A stretch of DNA of 64,000 nucleotides, taken from positions 682,001 to 746,000 of the forward strand of contig NZ_SCNN01000001.1 in assembly GCF_005503535.1 (NCBI RefSeq), read 5' to 3'. A program made the translations under genes and the position numbers. Within the stretch, counting starts at the first letter, position 1. Each line of letters begins with the position of its first letter. The stretch comes from Mesorhizobium comanense (GTDB taxonomy: Bacteria > Pseudomonadota > Alphaproteobacteria > Rhizobiales > Rhizobiaceae). Below the pieces are notes generated by a model. The model made no database searches and was not told the DNA's origin. It saw only the letters and a list, made by a program, of their open reading frames with translations. This document shows, piece after piece, positions 26,576 through 36,351 of this stretch.

Positions 26576-28305
26576 CCATCATGCCCCGGTTGACCGGATG
26601 GCGCCGCGCGCTGGTTATTATTCTCGGTGCGCAATTGCTGTTCTGGTGCGCTTATGGCCTCCTCATCGCCGGCCTGCAGCCCGCGGGCACACTTGAGGAA
26701 TACCGGTTGCCGGCGGTGGGTGCGGTGCTGGCATCCGAGCCGGCCGAGGTGGGCGCCTATGCCGCCGGGCTTTCAGGGCCGGCCCTGCTGCGTATCCCCG
26801 GCTGGCAGCCCGTGATCCTGCATCCGGCGCGAGCGAGCCTGTTGTCGCGCGCGGAAACATCGGCGGGGGACGCGTGGTCGCTCATCTGCCGGAAAGATCC
26901 CTGCCCGGAGACCGTGGCAGCCTATGCCGGGCCTTTCGACCGTATGGACGAGGCCGCCGGCCGGGAGGAATTCCAGCGTTTCGACATGGTATGGCTGGTC
27001 GTTGTCACGGAACTGATGATGGGATCGGCGCTGCTCGTCGTGTTGCCGGTCAACCGGTTCTCACGGCTGCAATGCATTACCGGCCTGCTGCTCATCTCGG
27101 TGGGCATCGACGCGTGGCTCACCACCTTCGGGGCGCAGAGCCTGCCCTATGCCTGGTTTCCGTTGCTGCGCTACGGTGTGGAATATCTGATGTTGACGGT
27201 GGCCGCGCTTGCGGTGAACGCCTTTGCCGGCTGGCGGCCGCGCGAGGCGTGGGTGGCCTACGGCTGCTTTGTCGTCGCCTTTGTTGCATTGCTTGGGGCC
27301 ATGATCGAAGGCGTCGACTTTGCGACAGTCGTGTCCTGGCTCGATGCGATAGCGCTGACCCTGCTGCTGGGCTATGGCGTTCTGGCGTTGCTGCGGATGG
27401 GACGCACAACTCCGGGGCCGGCGATCCGGGTTCTGGCGATATTGCTTGTCGCTCTAGCCTCGATTGGCTTCGACCTGTTTCTCTTGCCGCCGCCCGCCGG
27501 TTTCGCCTTGCAGGCTTCGGTCCTCGCACCGCCATTGACGATGTTCGGCATCCTGTTCGAGATCGCGCTGCAGGGCCACAGGCTCAATCAGGAGGCGGAG
27601 GAGGCGCGCAGCGACCTGGAACGTCAGGTGCTGGAGCAGGATGCGAGCCTGCTGCGTTCCTCGCGATTGCTGCGTCATCAGGAACGGTTGATCGCGATCG
27701 ACGCCGAGCGTCAGCGTCTGTTGCGCGACATGCATGACGGGGTCGGCGGTGTGCTGACGCACCTTCTCCTCGATGTTCGCGAGAATCGACTGACCTCGCG
27801 GGAAATCGAGCAGGGATTGCAGTCTTCGGTCGATGACCTGCGCAACATGGCCAGTGCAATCGACGCGGGCAACGAGCCGATCGACGAGGCGCTCGCGATG
27901 TTCCAGGAGCGCATGGCGGGCCGTCTTGCCCGATCCGGCATCACCCTGGACTATCGCTGCACGCTCCCGATCCCGGCGCCGAGCCTCGACGTGCGGCGGC
28001 TGCTCAGCCTCTATCGGCTGTTGCAGGAGGGCATCGCCAACACCTTGCGCCATGCTTCGGCCACAAGGATCGAACTCGCGGTGAACCCGGGTGAGGATGG
28101 CGCCATTCACGTCATGCTGTCTGACGACGGCAAGGGCTTCGAGCCCGGGACGGCTTCAGGCGCCGCCGGCGAAGGGCGAGGCCTTGCGAACATACGCCGT
28201 CGGGCTGACCAGATGGGTGGACGAATAGCAATCGAAAGCGCGCCCGGACACGGCACGCGACTGATCCTGGCCATCCCGATCCAGACCACGGCACGAAAGG
28301 CCTGA
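26572..28305 (+). CDS. HisKA_3 sensor histidine kinase with membrane sensor domain
   Basis: A 577-residue kinase. An N-terminal membrane anchor (about 10-32), a periplasmic segment of about 110 residues, then about seven hydrophobic segments to residue 340 recall 7TMR-DISM-type sensors. A short coiled coil leads to the HisKA_3 domain with H388 in LLRDMHDGVGG. The ATPase part has GIANTLRHASAT (N box), DDGKGFEPG (G1) and GRGLANIRRRADQMGG (G2). The kinase type matches the NarL-type regulator encoded just before it. The start is GTG 26572 or the ATG nine bases on. The signal is unknown. Confidence 0.9.
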   Translation: MTIMPRLTGWRRALVIILGAQLLFWCAYGLLIAGLQPAGTLEEYRLPAVGAVLASEPAEVGAYAAGLSGPALLRIPGWQPVILHPARASLLSRAETSAGDAWSLICRKDPCPETVAAYAGPFDRMDEAAGREEFQRFDMVWLVVVTELMMGSALLVVLPVNRFSRLQCITGLLLISVGIDAWLTTFGAQSLPYAWFPLLRYGVEYLMLTVAALAVNAFAGWRPREAWVAYGCFVVAFVALLGAMIEGVDFATVVSWLDAIALTLLLGYGVLALLRMGRTTPGPAIRVLAILLVALASIGFDLFLLPPPAGFALQASVLAPPLTMFGILFEIALQGHRLNQEAEEARSDLERQVLEQDASLLRSSRLLRHQERLIAIDAERQRLLRDMHDGVGGVLTHLLLDVRENRLTSREIEQGLQSSVDDLRNMASAIDAGNEPIDEALAMFQERMAGRLARSGITLDYRCTLPIPAPSLDVRRLLSLYRLLQEGIANTLRHASATRIELAVNPGEDGAIHVMLSDDGKGFEPGTASGAAGEGRGLANIRRRADQMGGRIAIESAPGHGTRLILAIPIQTTARKA

Positions 28306-28618
28306 TCGCGGGCGGCAAAGACGGCTAGCGCGGACCCGGCTTAAGACGAGGTAGGGCGATGGCCAACCGGAACGCCGGGGGCTTGTTGCCTGGCTGCCCG
28401 GCGAAATACCGGATTTACCATAATATTTTGCCCATACCCCCCGGAACGCGGGATTGATGTGTCCGCGGCCTCGGCGGAAAAGACCATCGACGACTCCCGT
28501 TCGGGATCGGGAACAAATCAATGAAATCGCGGTGCCGCCGATGGCGGCGCGAGGGGAGGGCGTATGCCCGCGCTCCCTTGCGCTACCACGCGGGCGGCTG
28601 CCGCGAGGGAGCATGGCA
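28306..28618. other. Gap between kinase and autotransporter genes
   Basis: 313 bp with no convincing gene. It includes a locally AT-rich stretch (TACCATAATATTTTG, near 28417) that could be a promoter for the autotransporter, and a G-rich region before the start. A frame open from 28454 into the autotransporter has arginine/proline-rich, noncoding-like content. Confidence 0.5.
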
Positions 28619-31600
28619 ATGGCGGCAGGGCGCGGCAATCGTTCAAGGACCATTTCGCTCTGCAGGCTGTCGGTCACGACCTCGACCCTCGCGCTCCTCG
28701 CCATCGCCTGCGCGCCTTCGACGGCCCAAGCGCAACAGCCTTGTGACCCGGGAGGTGGCCCCTATACCAGCGGGTTTCCGGATTTCAACGGCGGCCTTAC
28801 CAATGGTTGCCAGGTGGATGCCGACACGGCCGACACATTCAGCGGCACTGTCGCCGCGACCTTCCGTAATGGCGCCGTCCTCAATGCGAACGCGGCCGGG
28901 GCCGTCAGCGGCGGTCTCGTGCAGTTGCCGACCTTCGACGCCGTCATCAATGCCAACGTCGCCAACGCCATCACTGGTGGGACGCTGGTCATCAACGGCA
29001 CCGTGAACGCACTGGCCACCGGCGCCATCAATGGCGGTCGGTTGAGGCTCGGTGGAGACGGTGTCGTCAACATCGGGGCCGCCAACGCGACGACGGCGAA
29101 CACCGACCTGGAATTCGGCAGTCAGGCAGTGAGCGCCGGAGGTCTCCTCAACCTCAACGGCTTCAGCACGACCGTCGGCCGGATCACGAACTACATCCCC
29201 AGCGGGCAGATCGTAAACGGCGGCGCGGCGGATGCCGTGCTGACGATCGATGGTTCCGCCCTTGGAGATTCTTCTTTCGGCGGCGTGATCGCCGATGGCG
29301 CCGGTAGCGGCACGCTCGCGCTGGTCAAGCGCGGGTTGAGCACGCTGACACTTTCGGGTTCCAACACCTATGGCGGCGGGACGCGGATCGAAGCAGGTAC
29401 GCTGGACCTCAAGGGCAACGGCACGCTCGGTGCGCCCACGGGAAAGCTCGACATCGCCAGTGGCGCCACGCTGCTTTTTGATACCACGGCCCTGACGGTC
29501 GGCTCGCTATCGGGCGCGGGTACGATCACCCGTTCGGACTTCAACCCGGGCTTGCTCACCATCGATCAAGCCACCGACACCACGTTCAGTGGCGTCATCA
29601 CGGACTACTTCGACGAAATCAATGGCGTAACCACCATGACCGGACTGACCAAGTCCGGCGCCGGCACGCTCACCCTGAGCGGCAACAACGCCTATACCGG
29701 CACCACCAATGTGACGGGCGGCACGCTGCTCGTCGATGGGTCCCTGGGCAATGTCATGTGGGGACCCATCGTGTTGGGCACTTCCACGGTTGCGGTTGCA
29801 TCGGGAGGCAGCCTGGGCGGCGCGGGATCGATCGCCGGCGACGTTTCCGTGGCATCCGGCGGCATCCTGCTGGGCCGCGCCGGTCGGACCCTGTCGATGG
29901 GGTCGCTGGAGCTCAACGCCGGCTCGGTCGTGGATGTCTCGCTCGGCGCACCGGGCAACGCGCGCCTGTTCAACGTCGCCGGCGACCTGACGCTCGCCGG
30001 CACGCTCGATGTGAGCGACGCCGGCGGTTTCGGCGATGGTCTCTATCGCCTGTTCGATTACGGTGGGGCGCTGACCGACCACGGGATGACCGTTGGCGCG
30101 ACGCCAGCCGGTTATACTGCCGGCGATCTGGCCGTGCAGACCTCTGTGGCCAACCAGGTCAACTTGCTGGTCGGGGCGGTCGCGCCCGACACGTACAATT
30201 TCTGGAACGGCGCGCAGACCACGGCCAACAATATGGTCAACGGCGGCACAGGCACGTGGAGCGCTGCCGGAACCAACTGGACCAACGTGAGCGGCAGCGC
30301 GAGCGGCGCCTACGATCCTGCCGCCATGGTGATCTTCCAGGGCACGCCGGGCGTGGTCACGGTGAGCGCGGGCGGTGGTGCGCTGGACGTGGCCGGCGGG
30401 ATGCAGTTCTTCGTCGATGGGTATCAGATATCAGGCGACGCGCTGGATCTCACCGGGTCGAGCGTTCCGATCCGCGTGGGCGACGGCACCGCGGCCGGCG
30501 CGGGGATGTCCGCGACCATTTTGTCCGCGCTCACCGGCAGCGGCGGCATCGACAAGACCGACCTCGGCACGCTCATTCTTTCGGGATCCAACACCTACAC
30601 CGGCGGCACGACGATCTCGGCCGGCACGCTGAAGCTCGACGGCGCCGGCACACTCGGCGCAACAACGGGCACGCTTGCCATCGCCAGCGGCGGCACGCTC
30701 GATATTGCCGGCACCAACCAGATCGTCGGCGCGCTGTCCGGTGCCGGCGGCATTACCAGTTCCGTTTCAGGCGGTATGCAAAGCTCGCTCACGGTCGATC
30801 AGGCCGGCAACACCAACTATGGCGGTGCGATCACCGACGGATACATGACCGGCACCGGCACTGGCACCGTTTGGCTGCTCAAGAACGGCGCGGGCACGCT
30901 GACCCTGACAGGGAACAGCACGTTTGCCTTCAACACCGTCAATGGCGGCACGTTGGCGATCGCAAATGGCGGTGAGGTTGCGAACGAAACCAGTTATGTG
31001 GGTGACGCAGCAGGCAGCGACGGAACGGTTCTCGTCACCGGCAGCGGGTCCGTTTGGACGACGGATTATCTGTACCTCGGCTATCGGGGCGCAGGCACGC
31101 TCACCATTGCGGATGGTGGCAGGGTCAGCGTCGGCACGCTCGATATGGTGCGCTCAAGCTCCGCCAGCGGCACGCTCAATCTGAACGGCACGGCCGGGGC
31201 ACGCGGGGTATTGGAAACCGGTGGCATCGTCAAAGGCCTCGATGGCGCGACGGTCAATTTCGATGGCGGCATTTTACGAGCCACGGCTGCCGACGCCGAT
31301 CTGCTCGGCCACTTTGTCGCCGGCGATGTGACGATCAAGGCGGGCGGCGCCTTCATCGATACCAACGGCTATAATGTGGAGATCACCTCTCCGCTGGGCG
31401 GCGGAGGGGCGCTGACCAAACAGGGTGCCGGCGAACTGTACGTGATCGGGGCCAACACATACGAAGGTGGCACCAATATCGAGGCCGGAAGGCTGTTCCT
31501 TGGCGATGGCGGCACGCTCGGCGCCCCAACCGGATCGCTTTTCGTCGCAAGCGGCGCCACTCTCGATCTCGGCATCACATCGCAGACGGTCGGTTCGCTG

Positions 31601-33430
31601 TCGGGCGCAGGCGACATCACCAGCACGGTGGCGATGGGATCCCCCAGCTTGCTCACCGTGGATCAAGCCACCGACACCACCTTTAGCGGCGCCATCAGGA
31701 ATGGCATCCAGCTTGTCAGTCCAGGCAGCAGCACCCTCCCGGCGATTCTTGTACCCACGGTCGTCGGACTGACAAAATCGGGCACGGGGACACTCACCCT
31801 GAGCGGCAGCAATAGTTATACCGGAAACACCAACGTCACCGGTGGAACGCTTCTCATCAACGGGACAGTGGGCAATAGCCAGGTCACCGTCGGATCGGGT
31901 GCCGCCCTGGGCGGCACCGGCACGATCACGGGCACTGTCGCGATCTCCGGCCGCCTCTTCGCCGGCACGGGAGCATCTGGCTCTGGCGGGGGCATCGGCA
32001 CCATGACGGTGGCGGGCGCCGTCACCTTCAACACCGGCTCGACCTATCAGGTCGCAGCGAATGCGGCCGCGCAAGCCTCCCGCCTCAACGTGACTGGCCA
32101 GGCCACGATCAATGGCGGGACAGTGAGCGTGCTGGCTGGCGCGGGCAGTTACAGCCCTCAGACCGACTATACGATCCTGTCGGCGACCGGCGGCGTCAGC
32201 GGTGCCTTCGCCGGTGTCACCAGCAATTTCGCCTTCCTCGATCCCTCGCTCAGCTACGACGCGGACAATGTCTATCTGCGGCTGCATCGCAACGGCATCA
32301 GCTTTGCCTCGGTAGGCCAGGCCGCCAACCAGATCGCCGCCGGTAGCGGCGCCGAGAGTCTGGGCAGCGGCAATCCGCTCTACGATGCCATGCTGCAGCT
32401 ACCCGCCACGCCTGCAGCTCGAGATGCCCTCGACCAATTGTCGGGCGAGATCCATGCCTCGGCTAAGGGCATGCTGCTGGGAGATAGCCATTTCGTCCGG
32501 GATGCCGTCACCAGCCGCATCTCCGCTGCCTTCGGCGACGGCAGCGTGGCCGCCCTGCCAATCATGGCTTATGGCGAGGGAGGCCCCGAAATGGTGGCCG
32601 CCGACACCGATCGTTTCGCCGTCTGGGGCCAGGCCTTTGGGTCTTGGGGCAAAATGGATTCCGATGGCAACGCCGCCGGCTTCGATCGCTCGACCGGCGG
32701 CCTGTTGGCGGGCGCCGATACGTCGGTCGGCGGCTGGCGTGTCGGTGTGCTCGGCGGCTACAGCCATTCGAGCTTCGATGCCGACGACCGCAATTCGACT
32801 GGCAACAGCGACAACTATCATCTCGGTCTCTATGGCGGCACCAATTGGCGCGCCATCGCCTTCCGCACCGGCGCCGCCTACAGTTGGAGCAGCATCTCGG
32901 CCAGGCGCTCGGTAGCCTTCGACGGTTTTGCCGACGCGCTTTCGGCCGACTATGACGCCGGCGCTGCGCAGGTCTTTGGCGAACTCGCCTACAAGGCCGA
33001 TGCCGGACAATTCAAGTTCGAGCCCTTCGCCAATCTCGCTTATGTCAGCGTGCACGCCGATGGGTTTGCCGAACAAGGTGGCCCAGCGGCGCTGGTCAGC
33101 GCCGGTTCGACCACCGATGCCACTTTCACCACGCTCGGCCTGCGCGGTTCCACCGACTTCGCGCTTGGCGGCATCAACGCCACCGCGCGCGGCATGCTTG
33201 GCTGGCGTCATGCTTTCGGCGATGTCACGCCGCAGTCGACCTTCACTTTCGCCGGTGGCGGTCCCTTCACCATAGCAGGCGTGCCGATCGGCAGGGACAG
33301 CGCGCTCATCGAGGCCGGTCTCGACCTGCTTCTCGCCCCCAACGCAAAGCTCGGCCTGTCCTATACAGGCCAGTTCGGCGGCGGCGTCGCCGATCAGGGC
33401 GCCAAGGTTGATCTCGGCGTGGCATTCTGA
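28619..33430 (+). CDS. Type Va autotransporter with autotransporter-associated beta-strand repeats
   Basis: A 1,603-residue surface protein. The ATG at 28619 has a GAGGGA box eight bases upstream and is followed by a signal peptide (RLSVTTSTLALLAIACAPST, cleaved near AQAQQ). The passenger is a glycine/threonine-rich beta-helix with at least six repeats of the form LTKSGAGTLTLSGNNAYTG, then GGTLLVDGSLG and VGSLSGAG (about residues 220-1190). The C-terminal autotransporter barrel (about 1330-1603) starts at WGQAFGSWGKMD and ends in the required phenylalanine (VAF). It is probably an adhesin or biofilm protein. It lies downstream of a two-component pair that may regulate it. Confidence 0.93.
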   Translation: MAAGRGNRSRTISLCRLSVTTSTLALLAIACAPSTAQAQQPCDPGGGPYTSGFPDFNGGLTNGCQVDADTADTFSGTVAATFRNGAVLNANAAGAVSGGLVQLPTFDAVINANVANAITGGTLVINGTVNALATGAINGGRLRLGGDGVVNIGAANATTANTDLEFGSQAVSAGGLLNLNGFSTTVGRITNYIPSGQIVNGGAADAVLTIDGSALGDSSFGGVIADGAGSGTLALVKRGLSTLTLSGSNTYGGGTRIEAGTLDLKGNGTLGAPTGKLDIASGATLLFDTTALTVGSLSGAGTITRSDFNPGLLTIDQATDTTFSGVITDYFDEINGVTTMTGLTKSGAGTLTLSGNNAYTGTTNVTGGTLLVDGSLGNVMWGPIVLGTSTVAVASGGSLGGAGSIAGDVSVASGGILLGRAGRTLSMGSLELNAGSVVDVSLGAPGNARLFNVAGDLTLAGTLDVSDAGGFGDGLYRLFDYGGALTDHGMTVGATPAGYTAGDLAVQTSVANQVNLLVGAVAPDTYNFWNGAQTTANNMVNGGTGTWSAAGTNWTNVSGSASGAYDPAAMVIFQGTPGVVTVSAGGGALDVAGGMQFFVDGYQISGDALDLTGSSVPIRVGDGTAAGAGMSATILSALTGSGGIDKTDLGTLILSGSNTYTGGTTISAGTLKLDGAGTLGATTGTLAIASGGTLDIAGTNQIVGALSGAGGITSSVSGGMQSSLTVDQAGNTNYGGAITDGYMTGTGTGTVWLLKNGAGTLTLTGNSTFAFNTVNGGTLAIANGGEVANETSYVGDAAGSDGTVLVTGSGSVWTTDYLYLGYRGAGTLTIADGGRVSVGTLDMVRSSSASGTLNLNGTAGARGVLETGGIVKGLDGATVNFDGGILRATAADADLLGHFVAGDVTIKAGGAFIDTNGYNVEITSPLGGGGALTKQGAGELYVIGANTYEGGTNIEAGRLFLGDGGTLGAPTGSLFVASGATLDLGITSQTVGSLSGAGDITSTVAMGSPSLLTVDQATDTTFSGAIRNGIQLVSPGSSTLPAILVPTVVGLTKSGTGTLTLSGSNSYTGNTNVTGGTLLINGTVGNSQVTVGSGAALGGTGTITGTVAISGRLFAGTGASGSGGGIGTMTVAGAVTFNTGSTYQVAANAAAQASRLNVTGQATINGGTVSVLAGAGSYSPQTDYTILSATGGVSGAFAGVTSNFAFLDPSLSYDADNVYLRLHRNGISFASVGQAANQIAAGSGAESLGSGNPLYDAMLQLPATPAARDALDQLSGEIHASAKGMLLGDSHFVRDAVTSRISAAFGDGSVAALPIMAYGEGGPEMVAADTDRFAVWGQAFGSWGKMDSDGNAAGFDRSTGGLLAGADTSVGGWRVGVLGGYSHSSFDADDRNSTGNSDNYHLGLYGGTNWRAIAFRTGAAYSWSSISARRSVAFDGFADALSADYDAGAAQVFGELAYKADAGQFKFEPFANLAYVSVHADGFAEQGGPAALVSAGSTTDATFTTLGLRGSTDFALGGINATARGMLGWRHAFGDVTPQSTFTFAGGGPFTIAGVPIGRDSALIEAGLDLLLAPNAKLGLSYTGQFGGGVADQGAKVDLGVAF

Positions 33431-33604
33431 CGGCGCCGGCGTCGCGTTTTGTCGACGCAGCACGACTTCTTCCTGCGTTCCTGCGAAGAAACGGGTGATG
33501 GAACGAGAACGGCACTCGCGCGTTTCCTCCGATCGGCATGCTCGCTGGAGCCCTTTTCGGGCGAGGGAACGAGAAGCCGGTGGTCAACAACTCGGGAGGT
33601 TTTG

Positions 33605-33934
33605 ATGGAACGTCGGTTGTTTCTTACTGGACTGCTTGGCGTTGCGGGGGCTGTCGCGTTTGCGGGCGTAGTCGGCCCGGGCCGCGCGGTTGCCGGTATT
33701 CCCCAAGGCAACGGAATTCTCGATGAGCTGGACAAGCCGGATCAGGCTGTCTTCGAAGGCGATGACGGGGTCGAAGTGGAGCAGGTCTCCCATCGCCGCG
33801 GACATCATGGCCGTCACCACGGCCACTGGCGTCGTGGACGGCGGCGCGGCTGGAGACGTGTTTGCCGCAGCTACTGGCGGCATGGCCGCCGTCATGTCCG
33901 CTGCTGGCGCGAGCGGGTCTGGATTTGGCTGTAA
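33605..33934 (+). CDS. Small secreted basic protein with twin-arginine-like signal
   Basis: A 109-residue protein. The N-terminus MERRLFLTGLLGVAGAVAFA looks like a Tat signal (RR then FLTG and a hydrophobic stretch), with cleavage expected near AVAG. A GNGILDELDKPDQAVFE acidic part follows, then a remarkably Arg/His/Trp-rich tail (RGHHGRHHGHWRRGRRRGWR and CRSYWRHGRRHVRC). A GGAGG box sits just before the ATG at 33605. Similar small proteins occur in rhizobia, but I know of no assigned function. The tail could bind DNA, polyanions or metals. Confidence 0.7.
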   Translation: MERRLFLTGLLGVAGAVAFAGVVGPGRAVAGIPQGNGILDELDKPDQAVFEGDDGVEVEQVSHRRGHHGRHHGHWRRGRRRGWRRVCRSYWRHGRRHVRCWRERVWIWL

Positions 33935-33951
33935 CCACTGCTCTGCAAAGG

Positions 33952-33973
33952 CCGGCCACCGCAAGGTGGCCGG
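33952..33973 (+). terminator. Hairpin after the small basic protein gene
   Basis: CCGGCCACC, loop GCAA, GGTGGCCGG: a perfect 9-bp stem with a GNRA-type tetraloop, followed by TTCCTTG. It lies 18 bp after the stop codon and probably ends that transcript. Confidence 0.7.
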
Positions 33974-34207
33974 TTCCTTGCGCTGGGTTCGCGGGTCTGG
34001 AATTGGCTCTTTTGCAATCGGTGTCTCAAGATCGACACCGATCACCGAACTGTGACGGCTTCTGGCCAGATCGAATCGACGGAACCATGAGTGCCGGTTC
34101 GTTGAAACGCTGTTGAGGCGGAGCTGCACCATGCCGAAGGGCGATAGAGAAGAACCTTACGTTGCAATCGGGATCGCGCGTCCGCTTATCAGGGGCAACC
34201 GGGACGC

Positions 34208-34972
34208 ATGAAGGGTGTAGCGATACTGACCGAAGCCCGCAGCGGTTCCGAGTGGCTTGGCAGCCTTGCCAACAGCACCGGAATAATGGGGCAGTCCGCG
34301 GAATGGCTCGATACCGGCAATCTGGGGTTCAAGCCCAAATCCCTCGATGAGCTTCTTTCCGCGACGATCGATCGTGGCGGCACCGCGAATGGCCGGTTCG
34401 CCGTCAAGCTGTTTCCTCGCCATCTCCATTGGTCGCAGGCGAAGTACGGCGCCGATTTCCTCGCCGAATGCATCAGGCGCCATGCGCTGGGATTGGTCCT
34501 GCTGGAGCGGCGGGACCGTCTTCGCCAGGCGATTTCCTATTGCCGGGCCAAGGCCTCGGGCCGGTGGACGAGCACCACCATGGACGCTGCCGAAACGGTT
34601 CCGCGCTATGATTTCGCCGGCATTTGCCAGGCCTATTTCCTGATCGGGCAGAGCTATGCCTTCTGGGAGGCGTACCTGCGCATAACCGGCCTGCCCTACG
34701 ACCATTTGTTCTACGAGGACCTTCTGGACGACCCCGCTCCTTACGTCGCATCGCTGGCCCGGCACCTGTCAGTCGACATGCCGGAAGGCGAGTTCGAGAC
34801 GAATCTGAGGCAGCAACGCGACAGCCACACGGAAGAATGGGTGGAGCGGTTTCAAGACGATGCCAGGTCGAAGGACCTGCTGGCACATCTGCCTGAAACG
34901 GTGGCGCCGCGTAACATCGACAACTTTGCCCGGTTCCTGTTCAAGAAGCAGATGCGAATTGGCCAGGCCTAG
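34208..34972 (+). CDS. Stf0-family sulfotransferase
   Basis: A 254-residue sulfotransferase resembling Stf0/LpsS. The 5' phosphosulfate-binding loop is near the N-terminus (ILTEARSGSEWLGSLANS), the substrate-entry part has FAVKLFPRHLHW, and the 3' phosphate-binding region is VLLERRDRLRQAISYCRA. It would transfer sulfate from PAPS to a glycan, such as trehalose in mycobacterial Stf0 or LPS in rhizobial LpsS. No PAPS synthesis genes lie nearby. The neighbours are a secreted small protein and a convergent beta-barrel, so the acceptor is unknown. Confidence 0.82.
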   Translation: MKGVAILTEARSGSEWLGSLANSTGIMGQSAEWLDTGNLGFKPKSLDELLSATIDRGGTANGRFAVKLFPRHLHWSQAKYGADFLAECIRRHALGLVLLERRDRLRQAISYCRAKASGRWTSTTMDAAETVPRYDFAGICQAYFLIGQSYAFWEAYLRITGLPYDHLFYEDLLDDPAPYVASLARHLSVDMPEGEFETNLRQQRDSHTEEWVERFQDDARSKDLLAHLPETVAPRNIDNFARFLFKKQMRIGQA

Positions 34973-35055
34973 GCCGGGTGCCCATCTGCTTGTCTGGACA
35001 GGGTGCGCGAGCCGGTATGCGATCTTCACGCGGGCCGTTAGAGGGCCTGGTGGGT

Positions 35056-35090
35056 GAGGCGGGCGCGCCGAACCTCGGCGCGCCCGCCTC
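35056..35090 (-). terminator. 16-bp perfect hairpin between convergent genes
   Basis: Perfect 16-bp GC-rich arms (35056-35071 and 35075-35090) with a three-base loop lie 6 bp after the stop of the beta-barrel gene. No T-run follows on either strand, so it may serve as a bidirectional barrier or an mRNA 3' end protector. Confidence 0.6.
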
Positions 35091-35095
35091 GGCGA

Positions 35096-35776
35096 TCAGA
35101 ACGAGTGCTTGTAGCCGATGGCGATGTTGATCTTGTCGCCGGCCAGGTCGTTATAAGGAGACGAGCTGGTGTCGATCTTCTTCCAGGAATAACCGACGCT
35201 GGTATAGACCGCATTGTACGAATCTATGTTGTAGGTCACGCCGGTCGCCACCTTCGGCGTTTCCCAGGTGGTGTTGAAGGCATTGCGGTAACGCAGGTTG
35301 AAGACGTTCCATGTCCACTGCTGGTTCAGCTTCCAGTCGCCTGCCAGGTAAAGGGCATAGTAGGGGACTTCCGCATTGGCATTGCCGTCCTTGATGATGC
35401 CCGTGTCATGCCATGTGTAGCCCAGCCCCAGGCTCGGGGTGAGGGTGAAGCTGTCGGTGAGCTTGATCTTGTAGCCGAGGGTCGCTTCCCCATAATACTG
35501 GGATTTCCCGCCGGTCTTGAGAGTGGGCTGGAGCGACACGCCGCCGACGAAGTTGTTGTCGAAACTGTGCGAGACGCTGAATTTGAAGTAGGTGTCGGCA
35601 AGCGAACGGGCGGTGTTGCTGCCATTGTTGATCGCGTAGAATTCGGGGCTGCCCTCGATGGCTATTGTCCAGGTCGGGGGCGCCGGGGGTGGCGCCTCGA
35701 CAAGATCGGCCGCGAAGACGGGTGTCGCTGTGGCCAGGCAAATGCCAAGCGACGCGATTATTCTGTGTGGAAACAT
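35096..35776 (-). CDS. Outer-membrane beta-barrel protein
   Basis: A 226-residue secreted protein with a signal peptide (MFPHRIIASLGICLATATPV, cleavage after FAA) and a proline-rich linker (APPPAPPTW). Alternating hydrophobic beta strands follow, such as YFKFSVSHSFDN and SLGLGYTWHDTG. It ends with KHSF, the C-terminal phenylalanine needed for barrel insertion. The size suits a ten- or eight-strand barrel. The family cannot be named more closely. It stands alone, convergent with the sulfotransferase gene. Confidence 0.82.
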   Translation of the reverse strand: MFPHRIIASLGICLATATPVFAADLVEAPPPAPPTWTIAIEGSPEFYAINNGSNTARSLADTYFKFSVSHSFDNNFVGGVSLQPTLKTGGKSQYYGEATLGYKIKLTDSFTLTPSLGLGYTWHDTGIIKDGNANAEVPYYALYLAGDWKLNQQWTWNVFNLRYRNAFNTTWETPKVATGVTYNIDSYNAVYTSVGYSWKKIDTSSSPYNDLAGDKINIAIGYKHSF

Positions 35777-36351
35777 AGTTTTCCCTCAAGCTGAGATGTG
35801 TGACGAAACCCAGCTAGGCGCGCCACATTACAGGTATGTGACAATGTTCCATCGGTCCCGGCTGAAGCTGCGCAGGGCGCGTGCCGGCTGGTGAGCAGCG
35901 CTTCGACCGGCCTGGCTGTCGGGCAGCTATTCGGCCGCCAAGCGCCTCTCCCGCCACGATTTGGAGGCGAAATTCAGGCTTGATACCGGTTCTGCCGGCA
36001 CTTTGCGGCCCGCGGACGAACAGCGGCGTATCCCGATGGCCTGGTGATCAAATTCCCGTCACAACGGCGTGATCGCGACCCAGCCGCCGAAATTCAGGGC
36101 GCTGGAGCGGGTTGCGGGAATCGAACCCGCGCGTTCAGCTTGGGAAAGCCGGACGTGATCCAAGTGTTTCAATCGTTTGGCTGTACGGGGCTATAGTCAG
36201 TCGGGAATTCCCTAATGAAATCAATAGTTATGTAAAATCCCTGGGCGCGCTATTCTCGCGCCCACCTCTGTTCTTCACCTACCTGAGGTAGAATGGCACG
36301 ACCGGCCAGCTACGCTGCCATACCAACGAGCGCCAGAGTCACTGCCTCATT
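35777..36351. other. Gene-poor region with decayed sequence
   Basis: 575 bp without a clear gene. A short tail reading SRHDLEAKFRLDTG and ending RRIPMAW at about 36049 on the plus strand looks protein-like but has no start. A partial tRNA-Gly copy lies at 36101-36146, followed by AT-rich DNA at 36190-36240. The region is probably the left end of an integrated-element remnant. Confidence 0.5.
36101..36146 (-). repeat. Duplicated 3' half of tRNA-Gly(CCC), att-like site
   Basis: A 46-bp segment identical except for one base to 36957-37002, which covers the anticodon loop through CCA end of the intact tRNA-Gly gene. Both are in the same orientation, and this copy lies downstream of the tRNA 3' end. 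That is the pattern left when an element integrates at a tRNA 3' end by a tyrosine recombinase. The 5' half of the tRNA is absent here, so it is not a tRNA gene. Confidence 0.85.

Noticed and set aside
36103..36146. A second tRNA-Gly gene
   Set aside because: Only the 3' half is present. The acceptor and D-arm partners are missing, so no cloverleaf can form.
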